Source of the DNA: Calliopsis andreniformis
Lineage: Eukaryota; Arthropoda; Insecta; Hymenoptera; Andrenidae
DNA: 64,000 nucleotides
NCBI RefSeq assembly: GCF_051401765.1
Contig: NC_135071.1
Coordinates: 20,486,961 to 20,550,960 of the forward strand
Direction of reading: 5' to 3'
In this document: positions 26,211 to 42,000 of the stretch, piece by piece
Numbering within the stretch: the stretch's first letter is position 1
Layout of the letters: the number at the start of each line of letters is the position of its first letter
Notes under the pieces: model-generated
What the model was told of the DNA's origin: nothing
Databases searched by the model: none
What the model saw: the letters and a program-made list of their open reading frames with translations, nothing else
Made by a program: the position numbers and the translations under genes

Positions 26211-28226
26211 ATGTCAACTTCTCATGTCCAAGTTATAAAGTGGAGTTTTCCTGCTTTTGCCCTCATCATTGGCCTCCTCTGGTACAAACGTCGTCGCGTA
26301 GACAGAGCTGATCCAGGTGGAACTACAGATTGTAATAACAAAAGTCTCGTCGATCTCAAGAAAGAGGCTGTTTTGTCAAAACCAGGCTCAGATTTGTATG
26401 ATTCTGGCATTCAAATTGATGAGACGTTATCACTGAATTCTTCCAGTCTACCAACAGAAGAAATCGTTTGTAGTCCAAGAAAACGAAGCGAGAGCTTAGA
26501 TATTCCACAAAGAAAGAGTGGTTCGCAGTCAATATGTACGCGCTCAAAAACTCCTAAAGACAATCGCGCGTGGTACAGCTACCTGGAGTCTTCCTCAAAC
26601 CAGATGGAGATACAACTGGGCAGCAATCCTAAAATAAGCAATTTCGATATGGTTGCTAGAAGCAGAAGTGCGTCTTCTTTGGAAAACGCCACAGATAGTG
26701 GCAAAATATTGAAGATATTTGAAAACGTTGCTGAAGAGGAGGAACCGAAGTCAACTCGCGATGATACTTCGTTAGAGCTTGTTAATAAAACAGAAGAAAA
26801 TGAAGCATCTGCCGATACTCCATTGAAAGATAGTGCCAAGGCTCAAGCGCAAGCATTATCTGAAAGAGATTCTGCTAATCATAGTCCCGTGTCTGGAGTT
26901 TTAGAAGGCAGCGTTACAGATGAAGCCAGAAGTGAGGGAAGCACAGACAGTGGAAAAGGTAAATCCAATTAGTAATTAGAATAGATTTTAGATATTATGC
27001 TGTTGTACTAAGTTTGCCCTTATTTCAGGAGGAAGTATCAAGGGTCACACTAAGGACAACTCGATTCCAATATTATACGAATTCAATATACCACAGCATT
27101 TAGTTGGAAGATTAATCGGACGAAATGGCAGTTTCTTACAAAGCGTTCGGGTTAAAACCGAAGCGCACATAGTTGTTAAACGACACCCTTCGTCAAGAGA
27201 TTTTAAGATTTGTGCTATAGAAGGTTCCGCAGATAGAATTGATATTGCTCTGGATATGATTAGACAAAGGTTTCCAGCAACGAAATATCCACAAATCACT
27301 CTTGAGCAAATTTCACCATACAAAGTACCAGAAGAGATGCCATGGGTCACAGAATTGATGCAGTTGTCCTTAGTGGAAGGGGTGAATAATGATGTCGTTG
27401 TATGTCATATAGTAAAACCAAACAGATTCTTCGTACAGCTTCCTACTCACCCTACATACCCATCTTTACGGGTTTTAGACTACAATATGACACAATTATA
27501 CAGTACGACAGAATCGCCTTCAGTAGATCGAGATGAACTTAGTAGTAAGTCGATTTTATATCAGACATACTTAGTAATTTAATCAATCTTCTTATTATTA
27601 ATCGCTCAAATTTTACATTACACAGGAGGTATGATCTTAGTCACAAAATGGTATGACAAGTGGGTCAGGGTATACGTTGAACAACCAGATCCTCTTGGCG
27701 AACAGCACGTTGTACGACTGGTGGACCATGGGGGCTACTGGTTTGTTAGTAATGCAGACATAAAAAAAATCAGATCAGATTACCTCACATTACCATTCCA
27801 AGCAATTGAAATATTTCTCGCGAATGTTCAACCAAAAAATGGTAAGTGTATTTATCATTTTTTATTGTTTAGCCTCTAGTTTTAACGGTCCTTTAACTTA
27901 TGCCTTAATTATATGTCTTACGTTAGGTGAGTGGAGTAAAGAGGCTTACGATGTAGTTGCACAAGTGTGTAATGGTATTGTTGGTCAAGCTCAAATTGAA
28001 GGCTACATCAACGCGAATACATATGTTAATCTATATCTTAATATTCACAAACACGGGGTAAGTAAACATTATTTTCAAGTACAAATTTGCATGCATTTGA
28101 GCAGTTCATTTTACAATGTCTTCATCGCAGGTAATATCTCTGGCCGATGAGTTAATAGCCCGTGGGTTCGCGGATCCCGTCCCGTTGGATAGCATGGTAC
28201 CAGAAGAAGGTATATCGTTTTCATAA
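26211..28226 (+). CDS. AKAP1: A-kinase anchor protein 1 (spoonbill-like), mitochondrial KH-Tudor protein
   Basis: The family tethers protein kinase A and mRNAs at the mitochondrial outer membrane. Exons: 26211-26958, 27029-27544, 27626-27841, 27927-28057, 28131-28226, with phases consistent throughout (568 aa). The N-terminus has a hydrophobic anchor (about residues 9-25) followed by KRRR, as in other AKAP1 proteins. A long Ser/Glu-rich linker follows, probably with the PKA-binding helix, which I cannot place. A KH domain spans about 262-330 with its GRNG loop at 280-283. A Tudor domain spans about 355-500, split across the second and third exons. An in-frame TGA lies two codons before the ATG, supporting this start. 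The last codons cross a GGTATAT that could instead be a donor, so the C-terminus is the least certain part. Confidence 0.9.
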
Positions 28227-30869
28227 GATTCGAGTAGGTAGTCTTTTTAAAGCTTAAGCTGTATAAAAATTGTGCGATGATAATTCATGATCGTATACGT
28301 TTTTAGTCACAATTTCGCGTACATTCAAAACGATTTCATGCAACATAATTTCATACACTCGGAGGAAAAATTAAGAATATTTCTCATTTATCGTTAGGAA
28401 AAGCAACAATTTTTCCACTTTATCTTTCATTTAACATTCATTGAGCTTTGCTCAAGTTACATGACACGGTGCGTTGTCTTCTCATATACATTCAGTATCA
28501 TTAAAAAACGAAAATAATATTTAACACTTATAAATACTCCTTATGTATGATTTATGACAAGTACAAACATGAGTTACGTTCAGAATGTGGTATCCGCACG
28601 TGCATGATTACTATATATTTCATTTGAAAACATTACCGCGATAACGGGCCAGAGAAAAGTTCTACTGTAATTAATAGCTAGAACAAACGAGAACATTTTC
28701 GTGCACGCGTTAAAAATATAAAATATAGTATAAAAATCTATTAAACGCCACATTCTAAGGACGAAGAAGATGAGTGTAAGAATATGGAATTAGAAATAAA
28801 AAAAAAGGACATTTATGTACATTTAATGATATTCGAACGATTTATAACGTAGAAACAGCTTTTTTACAGTATGATACTGTACCAAACGTACTTTCGTAAG
28901 GTGTAGCGAAAAGTTGAGCAGGGAAATTTCTCCTGGATTGAAGAAAATTATCATGAATATTCTCCGTGACACTTTTATTCGTGAAACTACCGTTTTTGTA
29001 TTGTACGAAAAACATACATGGGACGAATCCTATAGATGACACTGAGGCGGCTTCGGTAATCAATTTAGAAACCGTAACAGTTAGTTCATATCGAAGGGAA
29101 AAAGATAGGAACAAGTCAAATACAAAAACTCAGACTGTTACTAGTAAAAGAATGCAACCGTGTATTGCATTTTGCAGATTTAGTTTCCTGTAGACAGATT
29201 TTGATGATCATACTTTTGTATATAGTGTAACATTACTTCTCTTGTTTATAAAATATTTATAATATACCTTAACGGTAAATAGTAATAATAATTTAAAAAA
29301 AAGGTAAGGAACGGATAGACGCTAGCTAGCTCTACACGGGTATAAATATGACAAAATAAAAGATAATAAATTCATGTATATATTTTACATTTCTCAAACA
29401 CTGATAAAGAAAAGTGATTGGTATTGTAACAATTCCAGACGAATCGGGAAATTCGCTTCTACAAAACCGTGATACCTATTACAGATAAAAATTTGCTTCT
29501 TCGAAACAAACGTTTTCGATACACGTATTTTGTAAAACGAAGTTATTTCCTCTGAATAATATCAAAACATTATTTAGATTTTTCGACCTTTTTTCGTGTT
29601 ATATTTCTATGTATCTTGAATTTTTGAGGACCAAAATGGTCCTAGAGATTGCGATTGCTATCTCGAAATTGTTGAAAAGCTGTATTATCGATATTATCTA
29701 TACACTTTAACGTTAGAGGCTTATCATATATAAATATATATAGATATATATACGTTGATCGATTAACTGAGTTATTTTTCAATAATTAAAGCAAAAGAAA
29801 GAATACATTTTATATATATTATTTTTTTATTTTTACGTCGGTAAATCATACTGATTTTTTCCTTATAATTTGCTTCCATATTCGCGATAAGTGAACTGTT
29901 GTCTTCTCTAAAATTTCCGGTTAAAGTTTCTTAGAAAAAATTTACCTGAATTTTTAATTGGATACACTTCCGATGAGCGGACCTTGAGAATGCAAATTAA
30001 TTTTCAGCATAACGATGTCTTGCAGAGAATTATACGATTGTATACAGTTTCTACCTTAATTATAATAATGTCTAGTGAATAATTTCGAACGTTTCATTTA
30101 CCGTTTCTAATCTTAAATTGTATTGAATAATCGTGGCGTGTGTTTTTCTACAAAAAGTGAAGAATACGAAATGAGAAAATGAGAAGTAAATAATTTGTAA
30201 TTTCAGGAATGTAGTCAGGCGGCAGAAATGCGAATTTCAAAACTGTTACATGTTAATTTTTACTATTGTTGATACGTAAACTAATAGAAATATATTTCTA
30301 GGGATATACAATAGGATAAACAGTTATTAAGCCGCTCATATTTAACTGTGAGTATGTTGGATGTAAAATTGCAGCTGTAGCGAAATAAGAATATTCAAAT
30401 TCATTTGAATAACTTTTTATGTTGACCAGTAATGATGGTTTTCACCGATATGTACCGCAACGAAATCGCTACACAAACATTATTTTAGCATTTTGCGTAT
30501 GTTCCTCTTCAAACACAGGAAATACAGTTAATCATTTTGTTATATCTATCTCTTAAACCTTACGCATGTCTTTCCGTTGCGTACATGTACATAGAACATG
30601 GCTGATCGCAGCATCCGGCATCATTCGAGTTCCTTACGCTTTCATTTGTCATTGCCAACAAAATTAAGTCCATTTTGTATATACCTCAATGTAATCTCTC
30701 GATGTTTTCATTAAATTTGGATCATTTTAATCATGTTATTTTTATTTTCTATCCCCAGAGGAAGATAATTCTTGAATTGAGTAAAAAACTTGTTTATTGA
30801 TTACCGAAAGAAAGTATGATGATGTAGAATCATTTTAGGGGCTCAACGTATCATTATACAATAACAAAA
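28227..30869 (+). other. AKAP1 3' UTR and intergenic DNA
   Basis: AT-rich, with no supportable gene. Candidate polyadenylation signals AATAAA lie at 29355-29360 and 29365-29370, giving a 3' UTR of about 1.1 kb if used. A TATATA-rich run lies near 29727-29750. A 75-codon frame at 28966-29193 has no recognisable features. Confidence 0.5.
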
Positions 30870-30879
30870 ATTGGTGGCA

Positions 30880-31165
30880 TTTGTTTATTTATTGCAAAAA
30901 TGCAGCAATTGTGTTAAGGCGCCACCTAGCGATGTCTTCTTAGAACTAAATTTTAAAAATTAACTTTTAGTTCTAGGACGCCACCGACATGTCTTTTTTC
31001 CGCGATTTTTTAGACGCAACCCTAACGCCGTTTAGCGGTGAAGCTGGGAACTTAATTCAGGTTTAAATTTTTTAGTTCCCAAGCGTCACCGCTAGATGGC
31101 ACAACCAGTTCCATTCTTTTTTAGTTAAATCTTTAAATACTGTTTTTGCAATAAATAAGTAAATT
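30880..31165. mobile_element. MITE-like element with terminal inverted repeats
   Basis: The 16-bp sequence TTATTTATTGCAAAAA at 30885-30900 recurs as its exact reverse complement at 31143-31158. Moving inward, each arm carries a GGCGCCACCTAGCG-like word (30918-30931; inverted at 31088-31102 as CCGCTAGATGGC). The middle has further small inverted repeats: TAGAACTAAA at 30941-30950 with TTTAGTTCTA at 30966-30975, and GGGAACTTAA near 31047 with TTTAGTTCCC near 31080. No coding capacity is present. The size, arms and AT-rich target region fit a non-autonomous DNA transposon. Target-site duplications are not obvious, so the ends are approximate. Confidence 0.6.
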
Positions 31166-32730
31166 TTGTTTAATAGTATGGCAAGACACTGTATTATGAA
31201 GTATATAAATACTTCAAACTGTCAAATTGGGAATATATAAATAAATAAATTTTTCGAATTGTATAGGTTAAGAAATGAGGAAGTTTATAAAATTAGTTTT
31301 AAACAATAAATAGTAATTTTATTACACCGCCTTATTACATAATATATTTTACAAGTTCTACTTCGGTTTTATATGATGAATTATATGAAAATGTTGAACT
31401 GTTCATGAATCATAGTACAGTTTGGTATACAATGTAGTATCAATGATTTCTTGTGTACATATTGATAATTGTATTTATTAACGTTGGTGAATTATTCTGT
31501 AACTAAATACAAAAATAAGTTTGTTCATCTTCGCAACTAAAATGACATATATATTCATACCGTAATATAAATAAAACGTTCAACGTTTTTAACTAAATAG
31601 TGAAACTGAACAATCTACAAAATTCTATTCAGAAACTTATATTACAAGCATCTAATTGTATAATATTTTATTGATATGATACACTAAAAATCAATTACAT
31701 TGTAACATCAGTCACAACATCTAACATATTATCGTATCTTTAATCAATAATCACCGTTCGACTTGCAAGACTTGCATTTATCTCATTGTCAGTCACACTG
31801 TTAACAATAACCAGTGCCCGAACGATCGACGACCGGGCACGATAACATAATTTATGGGTAACTTCTGCATTTTACTGTGTCCTTTCTCGCTTTTCTACAT
31901 ATTGTCTCGTTGTTACACAGTAAAACGAATGTTCAGGCAGCACGTTCACAGATTTAACATCGGCCATGCAAACGATCTACGTATAATTATAAAAAAGGTC
32001 AGAAAAACAGCGGTTTTTCTAACAATCGTACGCATTCAACCACAACTCTCCAAGCACACCCCCGGATGTTATGTCTGTCGATCATCTTGTACTGTTTATT
32101 GACGACATCGTGTTTCAAACTATATTGTTGTAAAAATTCATACATCGTTACAATGCACTATGAAGGAAAAGAAAGAAATGCCTCTTTGTTCGTGATCGTG
32201 TATATAATAATTCCTGAGATATTAAAATATTATTGTACTGAAAATTCATCTTAACTGTATAAATCCTACATGCTGCAAGGATGCGTGACATAATCTCTCG
32301 TCTAGTAGCAGCAGATATTAAAGTGGTCTTGCGTTAGTTTTTAAAATCATAAAAATCTGATGCCCGTCTCATCACTTCAATACTGGCATCAAACAAAAAA
32401 GCAATATTAATCAGTGTATTGATCGATACAGTGAATATCAATCGACGAATCTTCTCTTTCATATCTGGGCTATTTTTGAATTTCAGACATTCTGCTTTAC
32501 AGCATAAATTTCTACGAAGCACAACCTACTTGCATGTATGTGCAAATAGTCACTCATATGCACAAATTTAATGAATCCACGTACGAAAAAATGCATACAG
32601 ATAGTTTGCCATTTATATCAATAGTCTATGAATATCGACGATTTCTCAATTTGCAATAAAAGATAATACGGCACAGTATACACATATTTACTGGTCGATT
32701 ACTGCAAGCTGTTTAACAAAATGCTTATAC
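31166..32730 (-). other. P5C dehydrogenase 3' UTR and convergent intergenic DNA
   Basis: AT-rich and without a supportable gene. It lies between the convergent 3' ends of AKAP1 and the P5C dehydrogenase gene. Several TTTATT words (minus-strand AATAAA) between 31300 and 31700 could be polyadenylation signals for the minus-strand gene. Short frames such as 31854-32102 plus are featureless. Confidence 0.5.
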
Positions 32731-35700
32731 TTAACATCTCATATATGGGTAATCGTATTCTCGTAATGGGACGAATGTTTCCTTAATCGACTGAGGCGAT
32801 GCCCAACGAAGGACATAATGAGGGCCACCAGCTTTATCATTTGTACCAGACATTCGACTTCCGCCAAACGGTTGCTGGCCAACAACCGATCCTGTCGATT
32901 TGTCGTTAACGTAAAAATTACCAGCCGTGTACTTGAATTCTTCGAGTGCCCTTCTTGCCCAATTTCTGTAAAGGAACACCATATAATGAAATACACTCTA
33001 GTGAAATACTCTTTGTAAATTGGAATGCTTACTCGTCTTGTGCAAATATCGATCCAGTTAAAGCATAGGGTGTTGAGGATTCCACTAATTTCATCGCTTT
33101 ATCAAGTTTCGAATCTTTGTAGACATATATTGTCAATACAGGGCCGAATATTTCTTCTGTCATTATTTTATCCTTTGGATCTGTTGTTACTACTATCGTT
33201 GGATCAATGAAATATCCACATCTGAAACGGTAAATGTATTGAAAAGAATAAATCAATGATGGCTTTAGTGACACGAAAATAAAGAAACATACGAGTCGTC
33301 GTATTTTCCACCACCGATAATTTCCAAGTTTGGTGATTGTGTGGCGTGTTTGATGTAACCGGATATCCTCTTAAATGCAGTAGCATCTATGACGGCTCCA
33401 GTGAACACAGTGAAGTCTCTAACATCGCCAATTTTGAGCTTATCGCGAATTGATAAAAGACCCTCTTTTACCTAAGCACAGCAATATTTAACCATTAAAA
33501 GCAATTTCATAAAAATTACATTGAGAAGTTCAATTTCTGTTTTACAAAATGAAATCATACATACATCAGACCACAAAGATTCTGGCACATACATTCTACT
33601 ACAAGCTGAACATTTTTGGCCATTGTATTCAAAGGCGCTTCTTATGGTTCCATTGACAACCGATTCCACATCAGCGCTTGGATGTATGAAATGATAATTT
33701 TTGCCACCACATTCACCTATTAATTTGGGATAGTTTTTATACTTTCCCAAATTTTTCCCAACCTGCATCCATAAGCGATTAAATGTCGGTACTGATCCAG
33801 TGAAATTAATTCCAGCCAAATATGGTGAAGCAGTTATAGTGTCACCGAATACGGGACCCTCGCATGGGACAAAATTAACTACACCTGGCGGAACACCAGC
33901 TTCTTTACATATCTTGAAAATCCACCAGTTAGAAAGCAAGGCTGTATCAGACGGTTTCCAAAGAACTGTATTTCCCTGAAAAGAATTCCTTAAATAGGTT
34001 CAAGAGCTTAATTTATTTATTTCGTAGAATCTAGGGGATTGAAACAACCAGCAAAAATACAAACCATTAATGCAGGTGTATAGCTAAGATTACCACCAAT
34101 GGCAGTGAAGTTAAAAGGTGATACTGCTGCAACAAATCCATCCATTCCACGATACCTCATTGAGTTTAGAGTTTCTTTGGGATTAGGTGAAAGTGGTTGG
34201 TATGTTAAGGCCTCTTTAGCAAAATATCCATGCATCTTAAAGAAATCAATCAGTTCTGCTGCACTATCGATCTCTGCTTGAATAACTGTTTTACTCTGTC
34301 CAAGCATAGTAGCAGCATTCAACTGCTGCCTATACTTGTTTGCCATAAGGTCAGCAGCTCTCAACCAGATTTCTAAACGTTTTTCAATTGGGCATTTTTC
34401 CCATTCCCTTTGTGCCTTTACTGCAACATCTATTGCCTTCTTGACTAGATCAGGTGTTGCCCAATGATACTTTGCAATTTTTACTTTGTGATTATGTGGC
34501 TATAACACATATATTCTACTGTGTGTATCACTAATTACATATTTATTATTAAGCAGTTGTGTATTTATTATTATCACAATGTATACCTTACCATAACTTG
34601 ATATCTACATAGATCAGTTTTAATTTCTTGATCTCCAATAACCAGAGGTACTTCTTCACATTCGCAGGACATTTTATCCAATGTTTTTTCCAACTCTGCC
34701 CTTTCAGGGCTATCTTTCTTGTAACTAAGTAGAGGTTCATTTTCAAGGGGAAAGTCAGGAGGATTTGGTACTGGTACTATTGTACCTAAACACCTTGTGC
34801 TAACTCTGTAAAAAGAAAACAGAAATGTTTTTCAGGATATATAGCGTTTATTAGTGCAATAGTCTTAAATTAACATTCAATTTTTTTGAGCTACTCTCAT
34901 CTTTGTTAACTCAATATTTACAAATACTCTTATGTTTTTATTTATTCATATGTATCAGATAATAAGATCTACAGACTGAACAAATGTTAGCTCTCAAGAC
35001 CTGCCCCCTATCATCTCTAAATATTTATCTGTATACTTTGCAGTGAAAACTGAATCTGTTATCTTCACCCTAAATGTTCAGAGATTAGCATGCTATCTTT
35101 CCTATAATTCACTAGTATACAAAAAAGGATTATCATTTAACTCTATCCTTATTTTATATTTGTACTTTCTTAAAAATGAAAATTGAAACTTGGCAATTTC
35201 CCACAACTAAAAGACATAAGAATTCGTTTTTACACTCTGTGACAAAATATCGCGAGTTATATAAATGAAAAAGGATATTTAATTCTGAAGAAAAATGTTA
35301 TTTTAAACTTTCTCGTTTGTGTCGAAGCAATATCGCGGTCACAAAGATTATGTAACAGAACTTAGTGACCCATGTTATTACAGTTATCGTTACATTACTA
35401 ATTACATAGGGCAGAAGTGGATGACAACAACGATGTTAATTAAATTAGCTCGACACAGTTATCAGATTCATCGAGCATAAAAAGCCAATAAATGATTGAA
35501 CCGAAATAAAGGGATATGTTCATTTCGATCGTAAAGATAGATTAAGTCGAATACAAGAATTTTGAATTTTTTATTTTAATCGTCAATGCAAAAAGGGGAA
35601 ACTGTTTTGCGTTTACTGAACAAAATAGAATTGAAATGGCTGTGAGCTGAAAAAGATCGCGTATCGATTAGCAAATATCGAGGACATCACACCAAATTCC

Positions 35701-37232
35701 GTTGTGTAATTTACACATTTATGAACAAGCGGCATCGTGTATGGCAGCATATGGTCCTATGCATGAATGTGTATAGGTGTATAAAAATATCACGTTTCAA
35801 GGACGCATTTGTACACGTAAAGAATACAGCTATAAATTCGAACGAAACAGATCTCTCAGTATATAAAATATATTCAACATTTCTACTTAGATGACCAATT
35901 AAGTTTAAAATCAATTTTACTTAAATCGCTTGATAATTAATAGCGAGATACAGGAAGTCCTAAAAAATTCGATCTAACGAGGCAAAGCCAAGTAGGATTT
36001 CGATTCATTACAAAAATTCAGATCCTTCTAATTTAACCAAAACATCATTCCACTTTTTTCAGATAATTTACTTGTATGCATAACATCGTTTGTTTTCTAT
36101 TCAAAAAAATTAACTGCAACATTCCATACTCACAATGTAATTTATTCGTTACAGGTTTCCTACATCGTCGTATCACGCCAGAAGGAAAGAATAGCAAAGT
36201 AATATACGATTCGAGAACTGTTAAATGCCACTAATACAATCTTTATTGTGGATTAATATGAATGGCATGTAAAACTAGAACATGTCAGATTTCAATTTAC
36301 GAATGTATGTGCGACACAATATCTATTAAACCTAATCCTGAATAATTTCAGAAAAGACGTGCTTGACGCAGAACGAAAAGAATAACCCATGGAGCATATG
36401 CAAAGCTGTTTCGCATTGCACAATCTGTACACTTCGTGAATAATGGTTAATTCGTACAATACTTGAAAGTTACGAGAAGATGTGGAACAGATGTTCGAAA
36501 GCTATGCAGAATTTTCTGAGACACCGCGTACATATAGGTGACATAATACGTTGCCGGTAAAGTAAAAAATGTAAAAGTTACAGGGTGCTGAATGCCTCGC
36601 GCATTTTAATGCAACAGCTTTAATGCACCTCAGCTTGCACTTTCACAAAAATAATTGTAATAAATGAAAGAAGCGTTACATCTATCATATTTACAACGAA
36701 CCATAACTTAACGTTTATGTAAATAAAAAAAATGAATGTTTATACTGAAAGAAGTCGAGGCAATTTTTGAATGTTTGCACGAAAAGAACGCAACAGACGA
36801 AGGTTGTCAGTAATGTTGGTCAACAAACTGTCAAGAGACAATTTCGTGCGTGGTTTTTTAGAGTGGAAAATTCCAAGCGGCTGCAAAGGTAGCCTATCCT
36901 TTTCCTAGACAAAGAGGGACGATACAAGGATAGAGGAAATCAGACGAAGAAGACGAATTGGGAGGACCAATAACACAGCAATAAGCTAACATCTACATGC
37001 ATGCGCGCCTCTTCATTTACTCTGAAAACTTGTACGAATGTTACATAGTACGTGTCAATGCACGAAAATAATCAATATTACTGCACGGTTCATACGTTTG
37101 CAGAAAATGGGAACAGGAATCGTGCAATATTTAGTCTATCCGTCGACGCGCGTTTCCATCCGTAACAGTTCATATTTTCGGTACTCACTTTTGACTGTTA
37201 GCTATTAACGCTTGACGGCAAATACTCAACAT
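32731..37232 (-). CDS. P5CDh: delta-1-pyrroline-5-carboxylate dehydrogenase, mitochondrial (ALDH4A1 type)
   Basis: Oxidises pyrroline-5-carboxylate/glutamate semialdehyde to glutamate with NAD+ in the mitochondrial matrix, the second step of proline breakdown. Exons in transcript order: 37232-37189, 34805-34592, 34499-34065, 33975-33565, 33471-33293, 33221-33033, 32965-32731. All phases join, giving 568 aa, close to the human enzyme. Exon 1 encodes only a basic, presumably matrix-targeting, start and is separated by a 2.4-kb intron. Family landmarks seen: GNTVLWKPSD, NFTGSVPTF, the active-site Glu in GECGGKN, the catalytic Cys in GQKCSACSR, EIFGPVL, and the C-terminal NDKSTGSVVGQQPFGG block. 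No breaks were seen. The donor after the third exon is a weaker GTTTGT. Confidence 0.95.
34806..37188 (-). other. intron 1 of P5C dehydrogenase
   Basis: An AT-rich 2.4-kb intron between the short leader-encoding exon and the second exon. No nested gene, hairpin RNA or repeat was recognised. The only open frames are short and featureless. Confidence 0.7.
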
Positions 37233-37849
37233 TGTTTTTTTACGTATCGTTCACTTTTCCTTCGTAATTTTTTACATGTACACTTATTACGTTTATCAAG
37301 TAGATTTTGTCGAAACGTTTTCCTTTGCAACAATCACCGTGAACACCGAATAGAATAGCGAATTGTCGTGGTCGAAACTACGACGACCGCGGCTACCATC
37401 GAGCAAATAGTGAGCCAAACCTTCCCCCACATATTCCCCACCCTCCGTCAATTCGACTATGAAACAGGGCCGTAATGAGGTCACGAAAAATAAGGTGTTC
37501 GTGAAAAATAAGTGACCAGAATTATTGTTAAACGTTTTTGCACGTCTTCTTAGTTTTTTCTATACTGATCGATAAACAATTTTAAAATAAAATTAATCTT
37601 TTATTCATTATCATTTTCGAGAATCGATTATTATCTTATGTCATACTGAAAAACGTAGATAAAAGAAATGCTGACACGAAAGTGAGCCATTGTTACCATA
37701 ACGTGTGCTTTCTTACTTTATCCAGTGTGAATTTTGAAGGAGTTTCGATGATATATTAATAATGCTGGTATATAATTCAGTTTGTACAAAGTTTAATATC
37801 GTAATAATCTAATAAGTTACATAAAGCATCATCGGCGATCGATTTCTTC
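37233..37849. other. interval between P5CDh start and PRPF40 stop
   Basis: This holds the presumed promoter and 5' UTR of P5C dehydrogenase (right of 37232 on the minus strand) and the 3' UTR of PRPF40. No gene was seen in it. The tail-to-head spacing on one strand is about 0.6 kb. Confidence 0.6.
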
Positions 37850-41123
<3,274 letters not shown>

Positions 41124-42000
41124 TTCCTTAAAAATAAAACTGGCCTTCTTACGAGTCAAATCATTGAAACTATAAAAATTATTTCTTGAGAATTATTAAC
41201 TTTATTTTTACAAATCAAACGTAAATGCAAGCAACACACTACTTCGCACCATAAACTATACTAAATTCTACCCAATCATAAGAAAGTATACTAAATTATA
41301 TACATGGTGACTACAAAAACTATACTTATGTTAATTTTTTTAAATTAAATGTAATATAAAAAAGTAAATTGAAATTATAACTAAATATTTCTAATAGTTC
41401 AACTTCTATATTATATATCGGAAAATATGGTTATAAACTTTTGCTTCTTATAAGACACTCTTTAATAATGAAGGTTTTTAAGCCACCCTATATAATGCAT
41501 TGGATTTCTCACTTACCGAAAGAGTAATCGCCAAGTATTTATAATTTTTTAGTCAATACTCTGAGTAAAAATGAACAATTAAGAAAGATAGAATCGTATG
41601 TAGTGAAAAAAGTACTTGAAATAACTAATTACGGATATTTATGCTTCAACGAAGTTTTGACAGTTCTATAAAATCATGTGTGACAACGATCTACTGACAT
41701 CGACATCGATGGCAATAACTGTGCCTATACATATATAGTTCCATGCAGTTTCATGTTAATTTTTTATATCAAAGTGGAGACGTGTTATCTGCTAAAAACT
41801 AGAATATCACGTTTCGATAATCAATGATTCGTTTCATGTCTGACAATCTTCTTTTCAACATTGCAAAATAATGATTTCAACTGTGCTCGAATTTGGACTT
41901 TCATCACCCACGATTCCAACCTAATTCCACGTAAACACGTTCATGAAAAGCCACATAATTTAATAAATACAGTAACTCGGGATCGTGATATTCTGTAAAA
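41124..42000. promoter_or_regulatory. shared interval between divergent PRPF40 and golgin-245
   Basis: The two genes are transcribed away from this interval of about 0.88 kb. On the minus strand, a donor at 41516-41511 and an acceptor at 41171-41170 suggest that a PRPF40 5' UTR exon (ending at 41517) is joined to 41169-41124 just before the start codon. The golgin-245 start at 42001 is preceded by uninterrupted AT-rich DNA. A bidirectional promoter is inference; no TATA box was seen for either gene. Confidence 0.5.
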
